Part shown: positions 17,657 to 26,949 of the stretch, in pieces
Layout: each line of letters begins with the position of its first letter
Position numbering within the stretch: the stretch's first letter is position 1
NCBI GenBank assembly: GCA_021108335.1
Contig: JAIORC010000132.1
Span: forward strand, 1-49,194
Length of the DNA stretch: 49,194 bases
Direction of reading: 5' to 3'
Origin: Phycisphaerae bacterium
Lineage (GTDB): Bacteria; Planctomycetota; Phycisphaerae; SM23-33
The notes under the pieces: model-generated
What the model saw: the letters and a program-made list of their open reading frames with translations, nothing else
Databases searched by the model: none
What the model was told of the DNA's origin: nothing
Position numbers and translations under genes: made by a program

Positions 17657-20600
17657 ATGAGTTCGGAACGGAGATTTTGTACGGAAAGCGGCACGGAGAT
17701 TTTTACCGGCAATGAATTGCTGGTAAAAGGTGCCCTCGAAACCGATGGCGGCGTGCACCTGCTGGCGGGGTATCCCGGCAGCCCGGTGGCGGGCTATTTC
17801 GATTCGCTGAGCCTGTTGAAGGATCTGCTGAACAGCAAGGGTATTCGTGCGGCTATCAACAATAACGAGGCCCTGGCCGCGGCGATGCTCAACGGCAGTC
17901 AGACTCTGCCGTCACGGGCGATGATCGTGATGAAATCGGTCGGCGTACACGTCGCCGCCGACGCGCTGGCTTTGGGCAATCTGGCCGGTGCCAACCGCGA
18001 GGGCGGAGCTATCGTCGTCTACGGCGACGACCCGTGGAGCGACTCGACGCAAGTCCCCGCAGACAGCCGCTATATCTCCAAACACCTGTTCATCCCCACC
18101 ATCGAACCGTCCAACCCGCAGGAATGCAAGGACTTCGTGGGCCTGTCGTTCAAGCTGTCGGCAGCCAGCGAATTGTTCGCCGGATACGTCCTGACGACGA
18201 ATCTCGCCGACGGCGGCGGCACGGTAACCTGCAAGCCGAACCAGTACCCCGAATTCAACATGCTCAACAAGCTGGACCTGGACACCTCCCGGATAAACCT
18301 GGACAAACGAGTCCTGCTGCCGCCGCGTACATGGTGGCAGGAAGAATCCCTGACCAGCCGATTCCAGACAGCGATGAAAGTCGCCCGCGAGCTTGGCCTG
18401 AACAAGATAAACCACGGGCCGCCGACGGGCACGAAAGCGCCCATCGGCTTCGTAAGTGCCGGCCTGGGCCACGATTACCTCGTCCAGGCGCTTCACGACA
18501 TGGAAGTGCTGGGCGATTATCCGATTCTCAAATTCGGTATGAGCTACCCGATCGACCCCAGCCTTGTCGAAGAACTTGCCGGCATGTGCGAGCGGATTGT
18601 CGTCGTCGAGGAACGCCGCGGCTTCATGGAAGAGCAGATCGCCGAAATAATCATCGCCGGCAAACAAGCGGGCGGCCCGCTGGAAAATGTGGAGTTGTGG
18701 GGCAAGAAATTCCCCGACGGCCTGACGCCCATCCCCGATTCGCGAGGCCTGCACCCGTCGATGCTGCTTGGCGTGCTCGGGCCTTTGCTGAAAAAATTCA
18801 GCGGCGCGAAATCCACCGTCGTTATCGACCGCGAACTGACCGCCCTTGCCGAAACCGAACACGTGTCGACCGGCGGCGTGGAAATTCCGCCCCGCCTGCC
18901 GAGTTTCTGCCCCGGCTGTCCGCACCGCGACACAGCAAGCCTCTGCCTGGAAATCAAGCGGAAGTTCAGCGACCCGCACTACATGAAAACCAAAGGCCTG
19001 AAGCCGGTGGACCTGATGTTCCACGGCGACACCGGCTGTTACACGATGCTGCTGTTCCCGCCGAACAACGACCTGATGCACGATTATTCCGGCATGGGTC
19101 TTGGCGCAGGCACGGGCAGCGGCGTTGACCCGTTCATCACCAATAAGGAAGTCGTCTTCCTGGGCGACTCGACGTTCTATCATTCCGGGCTGATCGGGAT
19201 TTCTCAGGCGGTCAATCTCAATCAGGACATCACGTTTATCATCCTGGACAACAGCACCACGGCGATGACCGGCCATCAGCCCCAGCCGGGCAATAACTAC
19301 GACCTCGTCGGCAACCTCACGCCGGAAGAGAACATCGAAGACATCGTCCGCGGCATCGGCGGGGCGCTCGGCGTGCCGATTTATCGCGTAAACCCGGAAC
19401 TCCGCGAAGAATACCGCGACCTACTGGAAGATGTCTTCCTGCGGGACGGCGTGAAGATTATCATCTCGGACAAGGAATGCGGAATTACCAGCAATCGTCG
19501 CAAACGCCGCGAAGAACGGGAAATCACCCGCCAGAAGGGCTTCCTGCCGACGAAAGAATACACGAACGTCAACCAGGATATCTGCCAGTTCTGCCTGGCC
19601 TGTGCGGATATAACAGGCTGTCCCGGCCTCCGCCACGTCGATACCGATTACGGCACGAAGATGGACACCGATACAAGCTGGTGCGTCGCCGACGGCGCCT
19701 GCCACCGGCTCGGCGCGTGCGACGCGTTTGAAACCATAACCGTTACCCGCAAAAACAAGCCTCGCACCAAAGTGCCCGAACTGGATCTCGAAGACATTCC
19801 CGAACCGACGAAAAGGCCGGTGGGCGAGCTGTGGCGGGGCTGTCTTACGGGCGTCGGCGGCATGGGTATCGGGCTGGCTACGAGCATTCTCGTCCGGGCG
19901 GGCCACAAGGAAGGCTATAACGTCATCTTCCTGGACAAGAAAGGCCTGGCGATTCGCAACGGCGGCGTGGTCAGCCAGGTGGTGTTCAATATCTCGAATC
20001 AGCCGATTACCGCCCTGATTTCCTACGGCAAAGCCGACCTGCTGCTGGGCGTGGATATCCTCGAAGCCGCCCGCATTCTCGACCCGTCGCACCGCCTCCG
20101 CATCGCCAGCAAAAAGCAGACTGCCGCGGTAATCAACACCGACAAAATCGCCACGCTCAACGGGCTGATGGGCCGGGGCAGCGACTACGACCCCGCCGAG
20201 CTGGAAGCCCTCATCCGCCAGCACACCCGGCCGGACGAGTTCCTCGCCCGCGACATCTCGCGAATCTGCGAAAAGTACCTCGGCAGCAAAATTTACGCCA
20301 ATATCATGATGATGGGCTACGCGTTCCAGCAGGGGTTGATTCCCGTTTCGATGCACTCGATGGCTTGGGCGATCAAAGACTCCATCCGCGTGGACTTCCG
20401 CAAGAACCTCTACGCGTTCAACATGGGCAGGAAGTTTGTGGTCAATCCCGAGTTGTTCCTCGGCTCGCCGCAACGGCTGGGCTGGAAGGAAACCCTCGAA
20501 AACAAATGCCGCTGGACCATCCGCCGTTACGGTAAGAAAAACACGCTGGCCGAGCAGCTCCATTCGCTCGTCAACGATACCGTCGAGGCTGTCGAAGGCC

Positions 20601-22375
20601 TGGACGAATCGCTCAAGCGCGATATCGCCGTCCGGGCATACGACTGCATGCGGTGGGGCGGAATCGACTACGCCCGGCAATTTACAGCCCAGGTGGTGGA
20701 AGTCTACAAGAAGGATCGCCCGGAATACGAATACGCCGCCACGCGCACGGTTATCCAGAACCTGGCTGCGGCGATGCTGATTAAGGACACGATATTCAAA
20801 GCGGAACTGGCGACCCATCCAGAAAAGTACGCCCGCGACCGGGAAAAATACAACGTCAATCCCGCCAACGGCGACCACATAAAGTATTGCTACCCGTGGA
20901 AACGATACATAACCATCGCCGGCAGGAAATTCCGCTGGAATATCACGCTACGGGGCTGGCAACTGAATATCCTCAAGCGAAGCCGCTGGCTGCGCGCGAT
21001 ATTCAGGCCTTTCTCGAAATCCGCCCGGCGGCACCTCGAACGATACGAGCAGAAAGTCGCTGCCTTCGACTATTCCTCCGCCGACGAATACCGCACCGCC
21101 CTGCGCGTACTTTCTTCGCCATTGTGCATGGATTGCATGTCTCCGGCGTGCAGCCAGCTCGGCTGTCCGCTGTCGGGCGATATCCCTGTGTGGATGATGC
21201 TGGCCAACAGCGGCAAGTGGAAGGACGCCTCCGCCCGCCTGCACGAGAAGAACAACTTCCCGGAATTCACCGCAGCCATCTGCCCAGCTTTCTGCGAGCA
21301 GAGCTGCAAAGGCTCACTGCACGACATGCCGGTGCAGGTGCGAGATATGGAGCAGCAAATCGTGGACAAAGCCTTCGCCGAAGGCTGGGTCGCGCCCGTC
21401 CCGGCCAAGGTCAAAACCGGCAAAAAGGTAGCCGTCGTCGGTTCAGGCCCAGCCGGCCTTGCCGCCGCCCAGCAACTCGCCCGGGCCGGCCATAGCGTAA
21501 CCGTCTTCGAAAAAGACGACGCCCCGGGCGGCCTGCTGCGATACGGCATTCCGAACGCCCGCCTGGAAAAGCAACTCATCGACCGCCGCCTGAAACAGCT
21601 CGATGCCGAGGGCGTGAGATTCGAGTGCGGCGTGGAAATCGGCAAGGAAATCTCGGCTGCTACGCTGCGGCGGGATTACGACGCGATCTGCCTTGCTGTC
21701 GGCGCTTCCGAGCCTCGCGACCTGCCCTTACCCGGCAGAGACGCCGACAACATCGTATTCGCGATGGATTTCCTCAAGCAGGAGAATCTCGTTTTTGACG
21801 GCGATCACCTGGAGAAGGTTTTCAGCATCGATGCCAAGGGCAAAACGGTTATCGTTATCGGCGGCGGGCTGACCGGCGAGGATTGCGTCGAGACGGCTTT
21901 GTCGCAGGGGGCTAAGGAAGTTCACCAGTTGGAGATTCTCGCCCAGCCGCGACAACCCGCGGTAGCCTTGCCGGAAGAAACGCCCGAAAACGTGACGCAT
22001 CACTGGTGCGCCGCGACCAAGAAATTTACCGCCCAAGGCGGGCAGTTCAAGGGTATCACCGCGAAAAAGGTTAAGTACGTCCCGTCCGCCGCCGGGCCTG
22101 TCATGGAAGAAATTCCCGACAGCGAATTTTCCGTCAAAGCCGACCTGGCGATCCTGGCGATGGGATTCAAGGCGAAGATCGACCCGCGAATTGTCGAGCA
22201 GCTCGGCCTGGCGACGGACAAGGACGGCAAAGCCCTTGTCAACGAAAGCTACGCCACCAGCGCCACGGGCGTATTCGCCGCCGGCGACATCATTACCGAA
22301 GCCGCCTACGTCGCCGCCGCAATAGACTCCGGCAGAGCCTGCGCCGAACGCATCGACAAACACCTTAACCGGTAG
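17657..22375 (+). CDS. Fused indolepyruvate ferredoxin oxidoreductase (alpha + beta/gamma-type domains) with C-terminal GltD-like NAD(P)H oxidoreductase
   Basis: IorA-like N-terminus (NELLVKGALETDGGVHLLAGYPGSPVAGYFD), TPP-domain FCPGCPHRDT...GDTGCYTMLL...LDNSTTAMTGHQPQPG, Cys-rich CQFCLACADITGCPG, gamma-type GVGGMGIGLATSILVRAGHKEGY...KGLAIRNGGVVSQV, then CMDCMSPACSQLGCPLSGDIP and GKKVAVVGSGPAGLAAAQQLARAGHSVTVFEKDDAPGGLLRYGIP (GltD). Start taken at 17657; 17648 or 17639 are alternatives. Confidence 0.88.
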   Translation: MSSERRFCTESGTEIFTGNELLVKGALETDGGVHLLAGYPGSPVAGYFDSLSLLKDLLNSKGIRAAINNNEALAAAMLNGSQTLPSRAMIVMKSVGVHVAADALALGNLAGANREGGAIVVYGDDPWSDSTQVPADSRYISKHLFIPTIEPSNPQECKDFVGLSFKLSAASELFAGYVLTTNLADGGGTVTCKPNQYPEFNMLNKLDLDTSRINLDKRVLLPPRTWWQEESLTSRFQTAMKVARELGLNKINHGPPTGTKAPIGFVSAGLGHDYLVQALHDMEVLGDYPILKFGMSYPIDPSLVEELAGMCERIVVVEERRGFMEEQIAEIIIAGKQAGGPLENVELWGKKFPDGLTPIPDSRGLHPSMLLGVLGPLLKKFSGAKSTVVIDRELTALAETEHVSTGGVEIPPRLPSFCPGCPHRDTASLCLEIKRKFSDPHYMKTKGLKPVDLMFHGDTGCYTMLLFPPNNDLMHDYSGMGLGAGTGSGVDPFITNKEVVFLGDSTFYHSGLIGISQAVNLNQDITFIILDNSTTAMTGHQPQPGNNYDLVGNLTPEENIEDIVRGIGGALGVPIYRVNPELREEYRDLLEDVFLRDGVKIIISDKECGITSNRRKRREEREITRQKGFLPTKEYTNVNQDICQFCLACADITGCPGLRHVDTDYGTKMDTDTSWCVADGACHRLGACDAFETITVTRKNKPRTKVPELDLEDIPEPTKRPVGELWRGCLTGVGGMGIGLATSILVRAGHKEGYNVIFLDKKGLAIRNGGVVSQVVFNISNQPITALISYGKADLLLGVDILEAARILDPSHRLRIASKKQTAAVINTDKIATLNGLMGRGSDYDPAELEALIRQHTRPDEFLARDISRICEKYLGSKIYANIMMMGYAFQQGLIPVSMHSMAWAIKDSIRVDFRKNLYAFNMGRKFVVNPELFLGSPQRLGWKETLENKCRWTIRRYGKKNTLAEQLHSLVNDTVEAVEGLDESLKRDIAVRAYDCMRWGGIDYARQFTAQVVEVYKKDRPEYEYAATRTVIQNLAAAMLIKDTIFKAELATHPEKYARDREKYNVNPANGDHIKYCYPWKRYITIAGRKFRWNITLRGWQLNILKRSRWLRAIFRPFSKSARRHLERYEQKVAAFDYSSADEYRTALRVLSSPLCMDCMSPACSQLGCPLSGDIPVWMMLANSGKWKDASARLHEKNNFPEFTAAICPAFCEQSCKGSLHDMPVQVRDMEQQIVDKAFAEGWVAPVPAKVKTGKKVAVVGSGPAGLAAAQQLARAGHSVTVFEKDDAPGGLLRYGIPNARLEKQLIDRRLKQLDAEGVRFECGVEIGKEISAATLRRDYDAICLAVGASEPRDLPLPGRDADNIVFAMDFLKQENLVFDGDHLEKVFSIDAKGKTVIVIGGGLTGEDCVETALSQGAKEVHQLEILAQPRQPAVALPEETPENVTHHWCAATKKFTAQGGQFKGITAKKVKYVPSAAGPVMEEIPDSEFSVKADLAILAMGFKAKIDPRIVEQLGLATDKDGKALVNESYATSATGVFAAGDIITEAAYVAAAIDSGRACAERIDKHLNR

Positions 22376-22398
22376 GAGTTCGTAACATATCCAATGAT

Positions 22399-22570
22399 GG
22401 GTGCCATGCTTCTGCTTGCAGAAGCATGCGGTAATGAAACGCGATGGAGGCAAACACCCATAATGTCTAATGACCAATGTCTAATGACTAAAAAAACACC
22501 TTGGATGGGTGGCCCCCTGGGGGATGGAGTCCGTAACAAACATGCTTCTGCAAGCAGAAGCATGGCACCC
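22399..22570. repeat. Inverted doublet of the CATGCTTCTG-CTTG hairpin with GGGTGCCATG handles
   Basis: GGGTGC-CATGCTTCTG-CTTG-CAGAAGCATG (22399-22428) and CATGCTTCTG-CAAG-CAGAAGCATG-GCACCC (22541-22570). Confidence 0.92.
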
Positions 22571-22585
22571 GACAAGATAGTTTTT

Positions 22586-22630
22586 GTAGGCCGGGTCTTG
22601 ACCCGGCGAAAAGAAGGCGAAAGCCTTCTT
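22586..22630 (+). repeat. Solo CCGGGT REP-like hairpin plus AAGAAGGC-GAAA-GCCTTCTT hairpin
   Basis: GTAG-GCCGGGT-CTTG-ACCCGGC 22586-22607; second stem 22611-22630, 14 nt before the galK start. Confidence 0.9.
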
Positions 22631-22644
22631 TTATGAGAGCCCCT

Positions 22645-23796
22645 ATGAATATCGAAACCATTAAAAAGACGTTTGCCAAGACCTTTGGCCCTAAACCTGC
22701 CGGCGTGGTTGCTGCGCCCGGCAGGGTGAATCTTATTGGTGAGCATACCGATTACAACGACGGCTTTGTTTTGCCGATAGCTATCGAGCTGCGGACGCTG
22801 GCGGCCTGGTCGCCTCGCGACGACGGCAGAATTGCCCTGGCCTCGGTGCAACAGCCGGGGCGAAACGTCGAGCTTGACCTCTGCGAACCCATCGAAAAGG
22901 CCGAGCCGAAATGGGCGAACTACCCCAAAGGCGTCGCTGCCGGCCTGCGGGCAAAAGGCCTGGAGCTGCCGGCTTGCAACATACTCTTCGACAGCTCGGT
23001 CCCAATCGGCTCGGGCTTGAGCAGTTCCGCCTCGCTGGAAGTCGCTGCCGGGCTGGCTTTGCTGGCTGCCGCGGGCGGGGCCATGGACGGCTACGAGCTT
23101 GCGTTGCTCTGCCAGAAGGCGGAACACGAATTCGCCGGCACGCCGTGCGGCATCATGGATCAGGCGATCTCGGTGCTGGGCACCGCCGGCCATGCGATGC
23201 TGCTGGACTGCCGCGACGGTTCACGCAAACAGATTCCGTTCGGCTCGCCGGAAACGGTGCTGCTGGTCTGCGATACGCAGGTAGCCCATGAACTGTCCGA
23301 CGGCGGCTACGAGGCCAGGCGGTGGCAGTGTTACTCGGCTGCGGAAAAGCTGGGCATCCCCGCTCTCCGCGACGCCGACGGGCAAACCGTCGCCAAAGTT
23401 CTGGCGGACGAGAATTTCACCGAAAAGGAAAAAATGCGTGTGCGACATGTCGTAGGCGAAATCGGCAGAACCCTCCAAGCCGTCAACGCCCTCAACGCCG
23501 GCGACCTGGCAGCCTTCGGCAGGCTGATGTACGAGTCGCACGAATCGCTGCGGGACGACTACGAGGTCAGTTGCGAAGAGTTGGACGAAATCGTCGAAAT
23601 CGCACGCAGCCTCGACGGCGTACTCGGAGCACGGATGACCGGCGGCGGATTCGGCGGCTGCGCTATCGTGCTATGCCAAGCCGATCACGCCGCGAATATC
23701 CAGACGACAATCGAAGATAAGTTCCTCGCGAAATTCTCCAACCCCTGCCGCATCTTCCCCACCCACGCCGCAGCCGGCGCGGAAATCATCGAGTAA
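22645..23796 (+). CDS. galK: Galactokinase
   Basis: APGRVNLIGEHTDYNDGFVLPIAI signature, PIGSGLSSSASLEVA, GARMTGGGFGGCAIVL. Start 22645 (ORF extends to 22633). Confidence 0.93.
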   Translation: MNIETIKKTFAKTFGPKPAGVVAAPGRVNLIGEHTDYNDGFVLPIAIELRTLAAWSPRDDGRIALASVQQPGRNVELDLCEPIEKAEPKWANYPKGVAAGLRAKGLELPACNILFDSSVPIGSGLSSSASLEVAAGLALLAAAGGAMDGYELALLCQKAEHEFAGTPCGIMDQAISVLGTAGHAMLLDCRDGSRKQIPFGSPETVLLVCDTQVAHELSDGGYEARRWQCYSAAEKLGIPALRDADGQTVAKVLADENFTEKEKMRVRHVVGEIGRTLQAVNALNAGDLAAFGRLMYESHESLRDDYEVSCEELDEIVEIARSLDGVLGARMTGGGFGGCAIVLCQADHAANIQTTIEDKFLAKFSNPCRIFPTHAAAGAEIIE

Positions 23797-23798
23797 AA

Positions 23799-23821
23799 GT
23801 AGGGTGGGTGCTTGCACCCAC
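23799..23821 (+). repeat. GTAG REP, GTGGGTG-CTTG-CACCCAC family
   Basis: GTAGG-GTGGGTG-CTTG-CACCCAC. Confidence 0.88.
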
Positions 23822-23835
23822 GCGGGAACTATGCG

Positions 23836-24037
23836 AATTCCCACAATGTCGGGTGGCATGGAAATCCCGCGTTTTTTGCGGGATAGCCATGAAAGATCGA
23901 TTCACAATTTCTGCAACATCCCTTTCTCAAAACCACTCAACATACCATCTGCCGTCGTGTATCTATCTTTCATGGCCATCGGCTTCGCCGCTGACCATGC
24001 CACCCGATATTTTTTTCTGGGCCAATCATGGCGACCC
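23836..24037. repeat. Composite repeat unit (linker, handle hairpin, conserved backbone, second hairpin, tail)
   Basis: Shares its backbone with 28758-28941 but carries a different second hairpin. Confidence 0.9.
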
Positions 24038-24172
24038 AAAACTGTAGGGTAGGTGCTTGCTCCCACGCGGAAACTGCATACCAGCCGCGAAAAACCGCGA
24101 AATATTCGGGCCTTTCGTATATAATACTTATAGAGACGTTTATGTTCATTGCAGGAGAACCGCCGAAAACAC

Positions 24173-25471
24173 ATGGCTGAGATGACACGCGAAGAATTAA
24201 CCGTTCGGCAGGAGCGAGTCCTGCTGGTCGGCGTGATATTACCAGACGGAACCGCGGACCCCCGCGACCCGCTGGGCGAATTGCGATCCCTGGCGAAAAC
24301 CGCCGGGGCGAAAGTTGCCGACGAAATGGTCGCCAAACGCCGCATGCCGCACGTCAAATGCTACGTCGGCGCCGGCAAGGCCGAGGAAATCGCCCAGCGC
24401 TGCGAGCAAAACGAAATCGACGCGATCATTTTCGATAACGATTTGACACCCAGCCAAATCCGCAAGCTGGAAGAGATCACCGAGTGTAAGGTACTCGACC
24501 GCAGCGAATTGATCCTGGACATTTTCGCCAACCATGCCCAATCTTCACAAAGCCGCCTCCAGGTGGAGCTTGCCCAACTGGAATACACCTACCCGCGGCT
24601 CAGCGGCATGTGGACGCACCTCGACCGGCACGGCGGCGGGGTCGGCACGCGAGGCCCCGGCGAACGACAGATCGAAACCGACCGCCGCATCGTCCAGAAA
24701 CGCGTCGGCTTCCTCAAAAGCAAACTAGCCGATATCGACCGGCGAAAGCTCCGCGAAGTCAAAGGCCGAAACGACACGTTCTGCGTCTGCCTGGTGGGCT
24801 ACACCAACGCCGGCAAAAGCACGCTGATGAACCTGCTGACCGGCACGGGAACCTACGTCGCCGACCAACTGTTCGCCACGCTGGAAACCAAGACCCGCCG
24901 CTGGAACCTCAGCCAGCATACCGACGTGCTGCTGAGCGACACCATCGGATTCGTCCGCGATCTGCCGCACCACCTCGTCGCCAGTTTTCGGGCGACGTTG
25001 GAAGAGGCGATCCACGCCGACCTGCTGATTCACGTCGCCGACGCGTCCAGCCATCGCGTGGCCCAGCAGATCCAGGCGGTGGACAAGGTGTTGGACGATC
25101 TTGGTTGCGACCGCAGCCGCGAGCTGCTCGTGCTCAACAAGATCGATCAGATTATCGACCCGACGATTTTCACCATTCTCAACAGTGAGTTCCCCGACGC
25201 TCTGCACGTCTCGGCCAAGACCGGCCGGGGTGCCGACGCCGTTATCCAGGCGGTCGCCAAACGTGCCGAAGGCCTGCCCGTCCGCATAAAGATGGAAGCC
25301 AACTACCGCAACGGCCGGCTGATGCAGTTCATCGCCCAGCACGCCAACGTGGAGCAGCAGACCTATAACGATTCGGTAACCTGCATCGAAGCGATAATCA
25401 CCGCCGACAAACTCGAAGCCATACAATACTTCGGCAACGACGTGGAAATCCTGACACAAACGGCACCGTAA
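24173..25471 (+). CDS. hflX: GTPase HflX
   Basis: LSGMWTHLDRHGGGVGTRGPGERQIETDRR, G1 GYTNAGKSTLMN, DTIGFVRDLPHHLVASFRATLEEA, NKID. Start taken at 24173. Confidence 0.95.
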   Translation: MAEMTREELTVRQERVLLVGVILPDGTADPRDPLGELRSLAKTAGAKVADEMVAKRRMPHVKCYVGAGKAEEIAQRCEQNEIDAIIFDNDLTPSQIRKLEEITECKVLDRSELILDIFANHAQSSQSRLQVELAQLEYTYPRLSGMWTHLDRHGGGVGTRGPGERQIETDRRIVQKRVGFLKSKLADIDRRKLREVKGRNDTFCVCLVGYTNAGKSTLMNLLTGTGTYVADQLFATLETKTRRWNLSQHTDVLLSDTIGFVRDLPHHLVASFRATLEEAIHADLLIHVADASSHRVAQQIQAVDKVLDDLGCDRSRELLVLNKIDQIIDPTIFTILNSEFPDALHVSAKTGRGADAVIQAVAKRAEGLPVRIKMEANYRNGRLMQFIAQHANVEQQTYNDSVTCIEAIITADKLEAIQYFGNDVEILTQTAP

Positions 25472-25531
25472 CGCCGCAATCCGAAACCCTGATATCTAAA
25501 TCCAAAGGGTGTTGCGAAGCTACAGTTTTTC

Positions 25532-25694
25532 GTAGGCCGGGTCTTGACCCGGCAATTGCATGGCACATGCAACAAGTTCGTCCAATTCGGATTAGCAGCG
25601 GTGAAAAACACGTTTTTCCAAAGATGTATCATCGGAGGGATTTTCATGTAAGAAGGCTGTCGCCTTCTTATCGCCGGGTCAAGACCCGGCCTAC
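25532..25694. repeat. REPIN-like doublet, CCGGGT family, second copy
   Basis: Near-identical to 2242-2405 along its whole length, same terminal GTAG/CTAC hairpins. Confidence 0.93.
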
Positions 25695-25727
25695 AAAAAA
25701 CGGGTAAAAACAAGACCTGTTGGGTGG

Positions 25728-25755
25728 CATGGTCCCCTGGGGACCATGTGTTTTT
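25728..25755 (+). repeat. Handle-type hairpin CATGGTCCCC-T-GGGGACCATG-TGTTTTT
   Basis: Preceded by GGGTGG (25722-25727). Confidence 0.88.
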
Positions 25756-25809
25756 CGTCCCGCGTGGGCGGGAGTACCCATCCTACTCGCGGCGCTGGAT
25801 CACCATGAA

Positions 25810-25880
25810 GAATGGCGTAGAAATTGTGAATCGATCTTTCATGGCTACCCCGCAAAAAACGCGGAGTTTCCATGCCACCC
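25810..25880 (-). repeat. Partial composite unit in reverse orientation (CCGC-A6-GCGG hairpin with handle)
   Basis: Complement reads GGGTGGCATGGAAACTCCGCGTTTTTTGCGGGGTAGCCATGAAAGATCGATTCACAATTTCT, matching 23851-23910 and 28773-28832. Confidence 0.85.
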
Positions 25881-26001
25881 GACATCATGGGAAATTGTCG
25901 AGTGCCCCCCAAGAGGCTTTCTCGCAACCGTTACATCATGGCTGAAAGCTTCGCTTCCCGCCACGGCACCCATCAATTTAATAAGGACGCGGTACTGGCG
26001 T

Positions 26002-26949
26002 CTATCGCGCGTCGTCGAAGGCTGCCCAGATTGCTTCTGCTTCTTCGGCGTAGGGCGACTTGCCGCTTGGCTGGCTGCCACTGGTTGCCGCCCGGGGCTT
26101 TATCGACCCGAAATCCTCCGCCTGCAATACCGAGCCGTCGCCGAACACTACATTGTAACGGTCGCCGTGGCTGCGTGTGCGCAGAACGTCGAACGTGCCC
26201 GACTTGCCGGCTGACGACTGGTAATCCCACATCCAGAAATTATCCACGAGCAGCGCGCCGGCGGCGACGAAATATTCGCGGCCGGTGTTTTCGATGGTAT
26301 ATTTCCGATTGATTCGCACTTGCGGCAGCGAGCGACACGAGCGGCCGCTGGTGGAGCCGCCGTAGCCGCTGTAGGACATCGGCTGGCCGCCACCGGCCAT
26401 CCTGTAAACGTCCAGCAGCATGCGGCCGGGCTTTACGAATCCGGGACACGGGTTGAACAGGTCGCGGCTGTTGGGGAACCGCAGGCAGTACGTGCTGAAC
26501 TGGTCCGTGTACCGGAAAAAGCTCTTCGTATCGTCCAGGCCCTGCAGCTCCGCGGACGGGCAAACCAACGCTCCCCTGCTGAGATACCCGCCGGCAACCA
26601 GTGCCCACAGGTTGATATTGTCCACATTGGCCCGGCCGAAACGGTTGGGGTCGGCGGGATTCGTCGTGCCGCCCCAGTGCCCGCTGAGGGCGAGATCCGG
26701 GTTCATGATATCGCTGAACGCGAACGGCGGCAGCTTGAGTTTGTGGTCGCCGGCGTAGGTCCATAGCCCCTTCTGGGCGGCGGAGAGATTGGCTTTGCAG
26801 CTTGTCATGCGGGCCATCTCCTTGGCCCGGCTGAACGAGGGGAACAGGATGGACACGAGCAGAACGATGATGGTAATTACCACCAGCAGTTCGATCAGCG
26901 AAAATCCCCGCGCTTTGCACATAACGGCATAACTTTCTGTTATCTCCAT
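26002..26949 (-). CDS. Type II secretion-type pseudopilin with H-X9-DG domain
   Basis: Prepilin N-terminus [28 protein letters not shown]-terminal [12 protein letters not shown] fits H-X9-DG. Confidence 0.88.
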   Translation of the reverse strand: MEITESYAVMCKARGFSLIELLVVITIIVLLVSILFPSFSRAKEMARMTSCKANLSAAQKGLWTYAGDHKLKLPPFAFSDIMNPDLALSGHWGGTTNPADPNRFGRANVDNINLWALVAGGYLSRGALVCPSAELQGLDDTKSFFRYTDQFSTYCLRFPNSRDLFNPCPGFVKPGRMLLDVYRMAGGGQPMSYSGYGGSTSGRSCRSLPQVRINRKYTIENTGREYFVAAGALLVDNFWMWDYQSSAGKSGTFDVLRTRSHGDRYNVVFGDGSVLQAEDFGSIKPRAATSGSQPSGKSPYAEEAEAIWAAFDDAR

